Positions 16,314 through 26,588 of a DNA stretch of 64,000 nucleotides are shown here, piece after piece (the first letter of the stretch is position 1; every line of letters begins with the position of its first letter). The position numbers were made by a program, and so were the translations under genes. Source of the stretch: Roseomonas gilardii subsp. gilardii (GTDB lineage Bacteria; Pseudomonadota; Alphaproteobacteria; Acetobacterales; Acetobacteraceae); contig NZ_CP095555.1 in assembly GCF_023078375.1 (NCBI RefSeq), forward strand, positions 186,001-250,000, given 5' to 3'. The notes under the pieces are model-generated. The model saw only the letters and a list, made by a program, of their open reading frames with translations, did not search any database and was not told where the DNA came from.

Positions 16314-16974
16314 TGTAGGAACTCGGCGCGTTTCTGACGGCAAAGCCCGCGGAAACGGAAGGGAAGCGGCGCTCTTGTATAGGGCGACGGCGCGCCGGTT
16401 TCATGACTGTTCCGCGACTCCGATTCCAGCAGGGATTCCACGCGCTTATGGAGGGCAAGCGCGCGCCTGGCGGCAGGTCCGCCCGCTCCGCGACACGGCA
16501 GGAACCTCTCCCAGGGGATGCCCTCGCGCCCAAAGGCTGCCCTCCCACACGTCTCCCGGCGATCGGCGCCACAGGTGTAGGAACTTCGCGCGCTTCGTTC
16601 TCCAGAAGCCTCGCGCACCAGGGCCCGAATATAGGAGATCGGCGCGTTTCCAGGGTGAAGAGGCATCGGCGGTGCGAAACGCGCCAATTCCCTATATCCT
16701 ATCCGCTCCTCGGCGCCCGAAACGCGCGTTTCCCCTACAGCCAGCTCGCAATGGCCCTGCCTGTGGTGGAAGTCCCAGGCCCCGATGCCCCCGGCGCCTG
16801 TAGGGAAAACGCGCATTTCCGGGAAAGCTGTAGGGAAACGGCGCGCTTTCTCCCTCATCCGCCCTGGCGATTCGCCCGGGGCCGGCCGGCGACAAGCCGG
16901 ATCTGCCAGCAAAACGCGCCTTTCCCCTTCATAAAGGCGCCGATCGCCTTCATGATCCGCGCCTTTCCCCTTCA
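16314..16974. repeat. Iteron array, probable vegetative origin of replication
   Basis: At least nine copies of a 20-22-base unit near TAGGGAAANGGCGCGTTTC. Direct copies start at about 16314, 16576, 16630, 16799 and 16829; inverted copies lie at about 16676-16696, 16719-16739, 16911-16931 and 16959-16974. A degenerate copy lies near 16377. The array ends 75 bases before repA (17049), whose product should bind these iterons to open the origin and to limit copy number by handcuffing. Reading frames that cross this stretch have no recognisable protein and follow the repeats. Confidence 0.8.
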
Positions 16975-17048
16975 CTCCAAGGGAAACAGGCGCTTGATGA
17001 CAGGAGCCGGAGCCCCCCAAATGGGCCGGACGCGGGCGGAAGGGGATC

Positions 17049-18176
17049 ATGTCGGAGCAGAGGGCCGCTTTGAAGCAGCCGACCCCATTGCAGCTCATCC
17101 TGTTCGAGAACTCGGACGCGGATGACAAGCGCTATACGAACACGATCAACCTCTACGACATCGCGCCCCGCTTCGTGTTCTACACGGACAGCCGGGCGGA
17201 AGGCGGCTACCTGCGCTCGATACGCCGCGAGTTCGAACATGCCGGCATCACCTACAAGCTCCTTCTTCGTCCGGGCCGCCTCGTCCGCGCCGACGGGGCC
17301 GAGCGGGAGGAATTCCCCGGCGAGCGGGAGCAGATCGTCGAGGCGGTGATGCAGCGCATCGCCAGCGACCGCGCGCGCCTGAGCGTCGAGAACGAGAAGG
17401 TGCGACTCTCCTTCTCGCTCTACGAGATCCGGGAGGAGCTGCGGAAGGTCCGGCATCTCTACAGCCTGGACGAGATCAAGGACGCGCTGACGGTCCTGCA
17501 CACGGCGGTGGTCGAGATCACCCGCACGGACCGCAAGGGGCAGATGGTCCTGTCCTCCTCGTCCTTCCCGGTGCTCGCCCTGCGCCGGAAGGACGACCAG
17601 GAAAGCGCCTATCTCGAATTCAACCCGCTCGTCGAGAACGCGATCAAGAATCTCCATTACCGGCGCATCAACTACGACTGGCTGATGCGGATCTCGCATC
17701 CGCTATCGCGCTGGCTCTACCTGAAACTGTGCCAGAGCATCACCGAGGTCCGGCCCGGGGAAAGCCCCCTGATCTCGATGACGGCCATGGAGATCGCCCG
17801 CGACGGCCCCATGGCAGCGCGCTCGCGGCCGCGGGACACACTGCGCTACGTGACGAAGGCGGTGGAGGTCCTGGTCCGGGACGGGCTGCTGGAGGATCTC
17901 GGCCCGGACGGGACACGCATCATCAAGGATGGCCGCAAGAAGGCGGATGTGGCCTTCGACATCGTGCCCACACAGGGCTTCATGGACGACATCCGCCGCG
18001 CCGATGCCCTGGTGGCGGACAGCAAGGAACGCCTGCGCGCCGTCTCGGGCAGCGAAAGCCCGAACCGCTTCGTGAATGTCGAGCGCGCCTCCGCCCATGC
18101 GGTGAAGTCCGCCCGCCGCCGGCTGGCCTCGGGCACGGCCGCGAATGCGCTCCCCAGGACAGCCACGGGCGGGTAG
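17049..18176 (+). CDS. repA: Plasmid replication initiator protein (RepA-like)
   Basis: 375 residues of the replication initiator A family found on alphaproteobacterial plasmids. It begins KQPTPLQLILFENSDADDKRYTNTINLYDIAPRFVFY. Winged-helix segments follow (SFSLYEIREELRKVRHLYSLDEIKDALTVLHTAVVEI and HYRRINYDWLMRISHPLSRWLYLKL). The ATG at 17049 follows GGAAGGGGATC. It is transcribed away from the iteron array, the usual layout for iteron plasmids, with parAB on the other side. It defines the window as part of a separate replicon. Confidence 0.88.
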   Translation: MSEQRAALKQPTPLQLILFENSDADDKRYTNTINLYDIAPRFVFYTDSRAEGGYLRSIRREFEHAGITYKLLLRPGRLVRADGAEREEFPGEREQIVEAVMQRIASDRARLSVENEKVRLSFSLYEIREELRKVRHLYSLDEIKDALTVLHTAVVEITRTDRKGQMVLSSSSFPVLALRRKDDQESAYLEFNPLVENAIKNLHYRRINYDWLMRISHPLSRWLYLKLCQSITEVRPGESPLISMTAMEIARDGPMAARSRPRDTLRYVTKAVEVLVRDGLLEDLGPDGTRIIKDGRKKADVAFDIVPTQGFMDDIRRADALVADSKERLRAVSGSESPNRFVNVERASAHAVKSARRRLASGTAANALPRTATGG

Positions 18177-18677
18177 GCCGACGACAGCCGGTTGATCGCC
18201 CATCAGGCCCCGGCCTCACAACTGCTTGCAGATGATCCCCCAGCCGAGCCGTGCCCTGAACGCGCGCAACGTCGTCTTCCATGAAGACAAGGCGATCGAC
18301 CGTTCGCCCCGCGACACCCGCGATCATCCCTTCCATCGCCGGCTGGGCCAGAACCACAGGCTGCAACACCATCTTCATCGATGACCGCGATCCCTGCGCG
18401 CACGGTTTCCAGATGGTCTGAACCCCGGCGGTTGTGCTGACGTCAGAACCGCCGGATTCTGTGTGCACAGCAGCAAAATGTTGCGAAGCCAGACGTATCG
18501 GGCGCCGCCCATCCCCGCCACGAGGACGGCATCCACCCTTCTCTCCTGATTATGATGGCCCCGCGAGGCGAAGGCAGTGCCATCATCGCGCCGCACCGAC
18601 AGCGGTTGCTTGACCGGGATCAGAACGGGAACTAACTCTTTCAGGATACGAGGCCCAAACGGCCCGAGGAGGCTTCA
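18177..18677. other. Intergenic region between repA and fdnG
   Basis: About 500 bases without a gene I can support. A minus-strand frame enters it from inside repA but has no recognisable domain. It holds the second palindrome (18425-18455) and, next to fdnG, the ribosome site GAGGAGG at 18666-18672. The boundary between the plasmid maintenance module and the selenium island lies here. Confidence 0.5.
18425..18455. repeat. Second copy of the parB-side palindrome (candidate parS)
   Basis: CCGGCGGTT-GTG-CTGAC against GTCAGAACCGCCGG: 14-base arms that match exactly apart from an extra GTG in the left arm. The core equals the palindrome at 12646-12677. The two copies bracket parB-parA-ori-repA. 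Confidence 0.5.
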
Positions 18678-21600
18678 GTGACCATGCAGATCTCGCGGCG
18701 CGGCCTTCTGAAGGCTGCCGGCGCGGGTGTCGCGGCGACGTCTTTGGCATCCATGGGATTCGGGGAGGCGGAAGCCGCCGTCGCCGCCCATGTCCGGCCG
18801 ATGAAGCTCGCGAACACCACCGAAACGCGCAACACCTGCCCGTACTGTTCCGTGGCCTGTGGCGTCATCCTCTATTCCAAGGGTGACGTCCGGAAGGGTG
18901 AGAAGGCGGAGATCATCCATGTCGAGGGCGACGTGGACCATCCCACCAATCTCGGCACGCTCTGCCCCAAGGGGGCGGCGCTCAAGGACTTCATCCACGC
19001 CCCCACCCGGCTGAAGCAGCCGATGCTGCGCCGCCCGGGATCGGACCGCTTCGAGCCGGTCTCCTGGGACCAGGCGCTGGACCGCATCGCCCGCCTGATG
19101 AAGGACGACCGCGACGCCAACTTCCTCAGCCAGAACGAGGCCGGCACGCCGGTCAACCGCTGGACGACGACCGGCATGCTCGCGGCTTCGGCCACCACCA
19201 ACGAGACCGCCTGGTGCACCTTCAAGGTCGCCAAGGGCCTCGGTATCGTAGGATTCGACAACCAGGCTCGCGTCTGACACGGCCCCACGGTGTCCAGTTT
19301 GGGCCCGACATTTGGCCGTGGCGCGATGACGAACGCCTGGACCGATATCAAGAACACCGATCTCGTTGTCGTCATGGGCGGCAATGCGGCGGAAGCGCAC
19401 CCCTGCGGCTTCAAATGGGTCACGGAGGCGAAAGCCAACCGGGGCGCCAAGCTGATCGTAGTGGATCCGCGCTATACCCGCACGGCCTCGGTCGCGGATT
19501 TCTACGCGCCGATCCGGCAGGGGACGGACATCGCCTTCCTGATGGGCGTGATCCGCTACTGCATCGAGAACGACAAGATCCAGTGGGAATATACCAAGGC
19601 CTTCACCAACGCGGCCTATCTCGTGAAGGAAGGCTTCGGCTGGCAGGACGGCCTCTTCACCGGCTACGATGAGGAGAAGCGCGACTACGACCGGTCGAGC
19701 TGGGAGTACGAGATCGGCGAGGACGGCTACGCCGTCACCGACCCGACCCTCCAGCACCCCCGCTGCGTCTGGAACCTGCTGAAGCAGCACGTCTCGATCT
19801 ACACGCCCGAGATGGTGGAGCGCATCTGCGGCACGCCGAAGGCCAAGTTCCTCCGCGTCTGCGAGATGATCGCCGAGTGCTCCTCGCCGACCAGGACGAT
19901 GACCTCGATGTACGCGCTGGGATGGACGCAGCATTCGCATGGCGCCCAGAACATCCGCGGCATGGCGATGCTCCAGCTCATCCTGGGCAATATCGGCGTG
20001 CGCGGCGGCGGCATGAACGCGCTGCGTGGGCATTCGAACATCCAGGGCCTGACCGATCTGGGCCTGATGTCGCATCTGCTCACCGGCTACCTGAACATGC
20101 CGACGGAAGCCGAGACCGACTTCGAGACCTATATGAAGAGCCGGCAGTTCAAGCCGCTCCGCCCCGGCCAGACCAGCTACTGGCAGAACTACCGCAAGTT
20201 CATGGTCAGCTTCATGAAGGCCATGTTCGGCGACGCCGCGCGTCCCGAGAACAACTGGGCCTATGACTACCTGTCGAAGCTGGACGTCCCCTCCTATGAC
20301 GTCCTGCGCATGTTCGAGCTGATGAACGACGGCCGGGTCAACGGCTACATCTGCCAGGGCTTCAACCCCGTGCTGGCCTTCCCCAACCGGGGCAAGGTGG
20401 TCTCGGCCCTCTCCAGGCTGAAGTTCCTGATCACCATGGACCCGCTGGAGACGGAGACCGCCCGCTTCTGGGAAAACCACGGCGACTTCAACCCCGTGGA
20501 CACCGCCTCCATCCAGACCGAGGTGATCCAGCTCCCCACCACCTGCTTCGCGGAGGAGGAGGGCTCGCTCACCAATTCCGGCCGCTGGCTGCAATGGCAC
20601 TGGGCCGGCGGTTCGCCACCCGGCGAGGCGCAGCACGACACCTGGATCATGGCGCAGATCTTCCTCCGCATGCGGGAACTGTACCGGAAGGAAGGCGGCG
20701 CCTTCCCCGACCCGATCCTGAACCTGAGCTGGGACTATGCCGACCCGACGGAGCCGACGCCGGAGGAACTGGCCAAGGAGATCAACGGCCGCGCCCTGAC
20801 CGATGTGCGCGATCCGAGCGATTCCTCCAAGGTGCTCGTGCCGGCCGGCAAGCAGGTGCTGAACTTCTCGCAGCTGCAGGATGACGGCTCGACCATGAGC
20901 GGCTGCTGGATCTATTCCGGCTGCTTCAACGAGGCCGGGAACAACATGGCCCGCCGGGACAACCACGATCCCGACGAGACCGGCGCCTATCTGGGCTGGA
21001 CCTTCGCCTGGCCGCTGAACCGCCGGACGCTCTACAACCGCGCCTCGGCGGACCTGCAGGGCAAGCCCTGGGACCCGAGCCGCAAGCTGCTGGAATGGGA
21101 TGGGACGAAGTGGACCGGCTACGACGTGCCGGACATCGCGCCCACGGCGAAGCCGGAAACGGTGATGCCCTTCATCATGAACCCGGAAGGCGTCTCCCGC
21201 CTCTTCTCCCGGGGCATGATGCGCGACGGGCCTTTCCCGTCGCATATGGAGCCCTTCGAATCCCCGGTGCCCAACGTGCTGAACCCGCGCATGCGGGGCA
21301 ACCCGGTCGCGCGCGTGTTCCAGAACGATGTGTCCCAGTTCGGCAATTCGGACGAGTTCCCCTTCGCGGCGACCTCGTACCGGCTGACGGAGCACTTCCA
21401 CTACTGGACCAAGCACAACCGGGTGAATGCCGCGCTGCAGCCGGAATTCTTCGTGGAGATCTCGGAGGAACTCGCCGCCCTCCGCAAGATCACCAACGGA
21501 GGCTGGGTGCGCGTGTGGTCCAAGCGGGGTTCCGTGAAGGCCAAGGCCCTGGTCACCAAGCGCATCCGCCCGCTGATGTGCGACGGGCGGGAGGTGCATG

Positions 21601-21767
21601 TGGTGGGCATCCCGCTCCACTGGGGCTTCGTGGGGGCTGCCCGGAAAGGCTTCGGCCCGAATTCGCTCTCGCCCTTCGTGGGTGAGGCGAATATCGAGAC
21701 GCCGGAATACAAGGCCTTCCTGGTCAATATCGAGCCCAGCACGCCGCCAGGAGGGGCCGTGGCATGA
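18678..21767 (+). CDS. fdnG: Selenocysteine-containing formate dehydrogenase, major subunit (FdnG/FdoG type)
   Basis: 1029 residues read through an in-frame TGA at 19275-19277 (residue 200) as selenocysteine: DNQARV[20 protein letters not shown], the same context as E. coli FdnG. The N terminus has a Tat signal ([19 protein letters not shown]). The 4Fe-4S motif [19 protein letters not shown] and the molybdopterin-guanine dinucleotide domains follow. It oxidises formate to CO2 in the periplasm. Start GTG 18678 lies five bases after GAGGAGG; ATG 18684 is an alternative. The hairpin right after the TGA has the SECIS features, and selA, selB, selD and selC are all nearby, so this is not a nonsense mutation. 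Confidence 0.95.
19275..19306 (+). promoter_or_regulatory. UGA selenocysteine codon and bacterial SECIS hairpin
   Basis: After the UGA, G19289-G19290 pair with C19305-C19306, U19291 bulges, G19292-C19295 pair with G19301-C19304, and AGUUU (19296-19300) forms the apical loop. Counting the UGA as 1-3, the bulged U is position 17 and the loop G and U are 23 and 24, the three bases that SelB needs in E. coli fdhF. Confidence 0.88.
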
Positions 21768-22762
21768 GCGCCGGCATGATGGACAGCCCACGGACGGCGG
21801 CCAGCAACCCGCCGACCCAGCCGATGGCCAGCCAGTTCGGCGAGGCCGACCTGATCCGCCGTTCGGCGACGGAGAACCTGCCGGCGCCGCAACGGCAGTT
21901 CGTGCCGGTGGCCAAGCTGATCGATGTCTCCAAATGCATCGGCTGCAAGGCCTGCCAGTCGGCCTGTGTCGAATGGAACGACACCCATCCGGAGATCGAG
22001 GAGAATCACGGGGTCTATACCAACCCCCATGACCTCACCGAGAACATGTTCACCCTGATGCGCTTCACGGAATGGGTGAATCCGGAAACCGACAACCTCG
22101 AATGGCTCATCCGCAAGGATGGCTGCATGCACTGCGCCGACCCGGGCTGCCTCAAGGCATGCCCGGCCCCCGGCGCCATCGTCCAGTACAGCAACGGCAT
22201 CGTGGACTTCATCCACGAGAACTGCATCGGCTGCGGCTATTGCGTGAAGGGCTGCCCCTTCAACATCCCCCGCATCTCCAAGGCCGACCGGCGCGCCTAC
22301 AAGTGCACCCTCTGTTCCGACCGGGTCGCGGTGGGGCAGGGGCCGGCCTGCGCCAAGGCCTGCCCGACCAAGGCCATCGTCTTCGGCACCAAGGAGGACA
22401 TGAAGAAGCATGCCGAGGAGCGCATCGCCGACCTGAAGTCGCGCGGCTTCGCCAATGCCGGGCTCTACGATCCGCCCGGCGTGGGCGGGACGCATGTGAT
22501 GTATGTGCTGCACCACAATGACAAGCCGCATATCTACGCCGACCTGCCGGACAACCCCCGCATCTCCCCCCTGGTGCAGACCTGGAAGGGGGTCACCAAA
22601 TATGTGGGCCTCGCCGCGATGAGCGTCATGGCGGTGGGCAGCGTGATCCACGGCGTCTTCGCGCGGCCCAACCGGGTCAGTGAGGAGGATGAGGAGAATG
22701 CCGAGAAGCTGGTGGAAACCAGCGTGAAGGCCCCGCCGCAGCCGGAAGAGCATCCAAGATGA
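21764..22762 (+). CDS. fdnH: Formate dehydrogenase iron-sulfur (beta) subunit
   Basis: 332 residues with four ferredoxin-type clusters: [15 protein letters not shown] (about 64-75), [30 protein letters not shown] and [18 protein letters not shown] single C-terminal membrane helix ([21 protein letters not shown]) anchors it, as in E. coli FdnH. It carries electrons from FdnG to the cytochrome b subunit. Its ATG overlaps the fdnG stop by four bases, so it is co-translated. The N-terminal extension before [10 protein letters not shown] is slightly longer than in E. coli. Confidence 0.95.
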   Translation: MSAGMMDSPRTAASNPPTQPMASQFGEADLIRRSATENLPAPQRQFVPVAKLIDVSKCIGCKACQSACVEWNDTHPEIEENHGVYTNPHDLTENMFTLMRFTEWVNPETDNLEWLIRKDGCMHCADPGCLKACPAPGAIVQYSNGIVDFIHENCIGCGYCVKGCPFNIPRISKADRRAYKCTLCSDRVAVGQGPACAKACPTKAIVFGTKEDMKKHAEERIADLKSRGFANAGLYDPPGVGGTHVMYVLHHNDKPHIYADLPDNPRISPLVQTWKGVTKYVGLAAMSVMAVGSVIHGVFARPNRVSEEDEENAEKLVETSVKAPPQPEEHPR

Positions 22763-23439
22763 CCGAGCACATCCAGCCAGGAGATGCCATCCACCCGGGC
22801 AAGCCCGTCACGGTGGACCGCTACGGCCCCCTGGCCCGGCTCAACCACTGGGTCACGGCCGCCAGCCTGATCCTGCTGGCCGTCTCCGGCCTGGCCCTGT
22901 TCTGGCCCTCGCTCTTCTTCCTGACCAACCTCTTCGGCGGGGGACAGAACACCCGCGCGATCCATCCCTGGATCGGCGTGGTCCTGTTCTTCAGCTTCTT
23001 CATCTTCTTCTTCCAGCTCTGGCGGGCGAACCTCCCCGCCAGGGTGGATTTCGTCTGGCTGTCGCGGATCAAGGACGTGGTCCGCGGCAACGAGGAGAAG
23101 CTGCCGGAGCTCGGCAAGTACAATGCCGGCCAGAAGTTCATCTTCTGGGCGATGACCGGGCTGATCCTGGTGCTGATCGTCAGCGGCCTGGCGATCTGGG
23201 AACAGTACTTCGCCCCCTATACATCGATCCCCACCCGCCGGGTCGCCGTCCTGGCGCATTCCATCGCCGCCGTGCTGATCATCTGCGTCTTCATCCTGCA
23301 CGTCTATGCGGCGATCTGGACACGCGGCACGCTGCGGGCCATGACCCGCGGCTCCGTCACCGGCGGCTGGGCCTGGAGGCATCACCGGAAGTGGCTGAGG
23401 GAACTGGCCGGCCGGCATAAGGTCGGCCCCGCCGAATAA
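22759..23439 (+). CDS. fdnI: Formate dehydrogenase cytochrome b556 (gamma) subunit
   Basis: 226 residues with four membrane helices: [64 protein letters not shown] and [23 protein letters not shown]. The His residues in RLNHW, AIHPW, LAHSI and ILHVY match haem b ligands of the family. It passes electrons to quinone at the cytoplasmic side. It is coupled to fdnH by an ATGA overlap. Confidence 0.94.
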   Translation: MTEHIQPGDAIHPGKPVTVDRYGPLARLNHWVTAASLILLAVSGLALFWPSLFFLTNLFGGGQNTRAIHPWIGVVLFFSFFIFFFQLWRANLPARVDFVWLSRIKDVVRGNEEKLPELGKYNAGQKFIFWAMTGLILVLIVSGLAIWEQYFAPYTSIPTRRVAVLAHSIAAVLIICVFILHVYAAIWTRGTLRAMTRGSVTGGWAWRHHRKWLRELAGRHKVGPAE

Positions 23440-23479
23440 CCATCGACAACGCGTGGCCGGTCCGGCCCGCGGAGGATCC

Positions 23480-24400
23480 ATGTCAGGATTTCAGAACCTC
23501 CAGCCCGATCCCTCCCTGATCGGGCGCATGCTCAAGCCGCCTTTCGCCATCATGCCCGATCCGGTGGCCCTGTTCCGCCAGCGGGCGGAACGCTTCTCGG
23601 TCCTGGCGGGCGACAGCCATCTGGCGCCCTACCTGGATTTCCTGGCCGGGCTGAGCGGGTTCCAGGCCGATCTGGCCGGGGAGCTTCCCCCCGCGCTTCC
23701 CATCTCTGACGAACAGGTCCGGCGCGCGCGGGAAAACCGCATGCCTCCCCTCGACCGTGCCGCCCTGGCCGGCGATACGGGCCTCCGGGCCCTGGCACAG
23801 CGCTTCCTGGAAGGCGTGGCGGCTCTCCCCATGCCCCCGCCGGCGGAGGCGGCCCTGGCCGGTTTGCGGCAGGCGGCCCCCGAGGACCTGGACCAGTTGA
23901 TCGGCAATGTCCTGGCGGATTCCATCCCCGCCGATGACCTGCCCCGCCACCTGTTCCTGTCCGCGGCCGTGCAGGTCCATGCGGCGCGGCTGGCCTCCCT
24001 GCTCGATCCGAAACAGCTCGTGCCGGTGGAAACCGGCCTCTGCCCCTGTTGCGGCGGCCCTCCCGCCTCCTCCATGGTGGTCGGGCATCAGGGGGCGGAA
24101 GGGGCCCGCTACGCCGCCTGCGCCTTCTGCGGAACCCAGTGGAACGAGGTGCGGATCAAGTGCCTCGCCTGCGGCTCCACCAAGGGCGTAGGCTACATGG
24201 CGCCCGAGAGCGAGGATGAGGCCGCGGTGAAGGCGGAAACCTGCGATTCCTGCCGGAGCTGGGTGAAGATCCTCTACCAGAACCGGAATCCGTCCCTGGA
24301 ACCGGTGGCGGATGACGTGGCCAGCCTGGGCCTCGACCTGCTGATGCGAGACACCCAGTACCGGCGGGCCGGCTTCGACCCCTTCCTGCTGGGCTACTGA
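23480..24400 (+). CDS. fdhE: Formate dehydrogenase accessory protein FdhE
   Basis: 306 residues (E. coli FdhE is 309). It has the rubredoxin-like double zinc sites CPCCGG, CAFCGTQW, CLACGSTKG and CDSCRSW. FdhE binds FdnG-type subunits before Tat export and is needed for active periplasmic formate dehydrogenase. The ATG at 23480 follows GCGGAGG and begins MSGFQNLQPDPSLIGRMLKPPF. It lies 40 bases after fdnI and three bases before selA, in one operon. Confidence 0.92.
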   Translation: MSGFQNLQPDPSLIGRMLKPPFAIMPDPVALFRQRAERFSVLAGDSHLAPYLDFLAGLSGFQADLAGELPPALPISDEQVRRARENRMPPLDRAALAGDTGLRALAQRFLEGVAALPMPPPAEAALAGLRQAAPEDLDQLIGNVLADSIPADDLPRHLFLSAAVQVHAARLASLLDPKQLVPVETGLCPCCGGPPASSMVVGHQGAEGARYAACAFCGTQWNEVRIKCLACGSTKGVGYMAPESEDEAAVKAETCDSCRSWVKILYQNRNPSLEPVADDVASLGLDLLMRDTQYRRAGFDPFLLGY

Positions 24401-24403
24401 TCC

Positions 24404-25801
24404 ATGTCCGATAAGGCGGCGTTGCGGGCCCTCCCTTCGGTGGATCGCGTCCTGTCCCTGGCCGGGCCTGCCATCGCCCGCTTCGGCCGCACCGAGGTCA
24501 CGGAAGCGGTGCGGGCCGTGCTGGCGGAAATGCGGCGTAACCCGCCCGCACCGGACGCGCCCGATGCAGCCCCCGATGCCGCCACAGTGCTGGCCCGGGC
24601 GGAAACCCGCCTGGCTGCGCGGGACCGCTCCAACCTGCGGCCTCTCTTCAACCTGACGGGCACGGTGCTGCACACCAATCTCGGCCGCGCGCTCCTGGCC
24701 GAGGCCGCCGTCGAGGCCGCCGTGGCGGCCATGCGGAATGCGGTGGCCCTGGAATTCGACCTCGAAACCGGCCGGCGTGGCGAGCGTGACGACCATCTCC
24801 GGGGTGTTGCGCGAACTGACCGGCGCGGAGGATGCCACGGTCGTCAATAACAACGCCGCCGCCGTGCTGATCGCCCTGAACACCCTGGGCGCGGGGCAGG
24901 GGGCCCTGGTCTCGCGTGGGGAGCTGATCGAGATCGGCGGCGCCTTCCGCATGCCCGATATCATGGCCCGCGCCGGGGTCCGGCTGGTGGAGGTGGGCAC
25001 CACGAACCGCACCCATGCCCGGGACTACGAGGACGCGCTCTCGCCCGGGATCGGCCTGATCCTCAAGGTGCATCCCTCCAACTACCGGATCGAGGGCTTC
25101 ACCAAGACGGTGCCGGGGCAGGAACTGGCCTACATCGCCCGGGCGGCCGGTGTGCCGATGCTGAACGACCTCGGTTCGGGCACGCTGCTGGACCTGTCGC
25201 GCATCGGCCTCGCGAAGGAACCCACGGTCAGGAGGCGGTGGCCGAAGGCGCGGATATCGTCACCTTCTCCGGCGACAAGCTGCTGGGGGGCCCACAGGCG
25301 GGGTTCATCGTCGGGCGCCGCGACCTGATCGCGGCGATCAACCGCAACCCGATGAAGCGGGCGCTGCGCCTGGACAAGATCCGCCTCGCGGCCCTGGCGG
25401 CGACGCTGAAGCTGTACCGCGACCCCGACCGCCTGGTCGAACGCCTGCCGACCCTGCGTCTCCTGGCGCGCCCCCTGGCGGAGATCGAGGCCCAGGCCCA
25501 GCGCCTGTTGCCCGCCCTGCGACGGCTCCTGCCGCCCGGCTTCACCGCTGAACCCTGCTCCTGCCGCAGCCAGATCGGTTCCGGCGCCCTTCCGGCGGAA
25601 ACCATCCCCAGTGCCGGGCTGCGCCTCTCCGCGCCGGATGGCGGAGGGCTGGACCGCCTCGCCGCCGCCCTGCGCAGCCTGCCGAGGCCGGTGATCGGCC
25701 ATCTGCGCGACGGTGCCCTCGTGCTCGACCTCCGGACCCTGGAGGACGAGCCGGGCTTCCTGGCCAGCCTCGCTGCCATGCCCGCCGATGCACTGGCTTA
25801 G
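24404..25801 (+). pseudogene. selA: L-seryl-tRNA(Sec) selenium transferase SelA (two frameshifts as sequenced)
   Basis: PLP enzyme that converts Ser-tRNA(Sec) to Sec-tRNA(Sec) using selenophosphate; about 465 residues, as in E. coli (463). Conserved stretches are all present but in two frames: [20 protein letters not shown], then [30 protein letters not shown] and [13 protein letters not shown], then [18 protein letters not shown] with the PLP Lys, and PALRRLLPP to MPADALA. The first shift lies near 24795-24806 (one base too many or two too few); the second, near 25228, is one C missing from GTCCAG. The shifts cancel. With selB, selC and fdnG intact or repairable, sequencing error is likely. 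Confidence 0.85.
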
Positions 25802-26588
25802 GCGTCTCCGGCGGCCTGCCGCGCCGCCGGCCCCCGATCCGGTGGCCGAAGCCAGGGCCGCTTTCGGCCGGGGCGAGTACGGGACGGCCCTGGGGATCTG
25901 GGAACCCCTCGCCCGGGCCGGCGACGCGGAGGCCCAGGCGGGGATCGGCCTCTGTTTCCTGCACGGCCTGGGTATCCCCGCCGACCCGCCCCTGGCGGAA
26001 AAATGGCTCTCCCTGGCCGCGGCCGGGGGGCATGCCAAGGCACGGCGTGAACTGGCGGAACTGTTCCGGCACGGCGCCGAGGGAGTGGAGGCCGACCCCG
26101 GCCGGGCGACGCAACTGTACCGGGCGGCCGCGGAAGGCGGCGATCCCGTTGCCCAGGATGTCTGGAGCCTGATGCTGCTGGAAGGGCAGGAGGGTGTCCC
26201 GGTGGACATCGCGGAAGCCCGCCGCTGGGCCCTGGCGGCCGCCGGGGCCGGGATCGCCCCGGCCATGACCCGCCTCGGCATGCTCTACCACAATGCCCAG
26301 GGGGTGGAGCGCGACGTGGCGGAGGCCGCCCGCTGGTGGCATGGCGCGGCTCTCCGGGGCGATGCGGATGGACAGGCCATGTTCGGCGCCGCCCTGCATC
26401 TGGGGGCGGGCGTGGCACCGGACCCGGTGGCGGCCATGGCCTGGCTGCTCCGGGCCACACGCGGCGGCAGCGCCCTGGCCCGGCCCTTCCTCTCCGCCGT
26501 CCGCGCCGCGCTGACCCCCGCGCAGCTCTCCCAGGCCCTGGCCCGCTCCTCCGAACCCCTGCCACCCATCCCTGGAGAGCCGGGATGA
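25788..26588 (+). CDS. Sel1-like repeat protein within the selA-selB operon
   Basis: 266 residues with six or so Sel1-type helix-turn-helix repeats ([41 protein letters not shown] and similar). No signal peptide is evident. Sel1 repeats mediate protein contacts; the name has nothing to do with selenium. The ATG at 25788 ([10 protein letters not shown]) overlaps the selA end by 14 bases, and the stop overlaps selB by four, so it is translated with them. Such coupling suggests a role in selenoprotein or formate dehydrogenase assembly, but its function is unknown. Confidence 0.8.
   Translation: MHWLRRLRRPAAPPAPDPVAEARAAFGRGEYGTALGIWEPLARAGDAEAQAGIGLCFLHGLGIPADPPLAEKWLSLAAAGGHAKARRELAELFRHGAEGVEADPGRATQLYRAAAEGGDPVAQDVWSLMLLEGQEGVPVDIAEARRWALAAAGAGIAPAMTRLGMLYHNAQGVERDVAEAARWWHGAALRGDADGQAMFGAALHLGAGVAPDPVAAMAWLLRATRGGSALARPFLSAVRAALTPAQLSQALARSSEPLPPIPGEPG

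Noticed and set aside
16190-17128. A 312-codon minus-strand frame over the origin
   Set aside because: It is built from the iteron repeats, and the protein has no known features.
17980-18468. A minus-strand frame running from within repA past its end
   Set aside because: Half of it overlaps repA in antisense; the rest shows no family, and its ribosome site is poor.
19275-19277. The TGA in fdnG as a nonsense mutation
   Set aside because: The flanking residues match the selenocysteine site of FdnG, a SECIS hairpin follows and selA, selB, selC and selD are nearby.
18675-21791. A minus-strand reading frame of over 1000 codons opposite fdnG
   Set aside because: It has no recognisable domain and is an antisense shadow caused by high GC at third positions of fdnG, whose own motifs are unmistakable.
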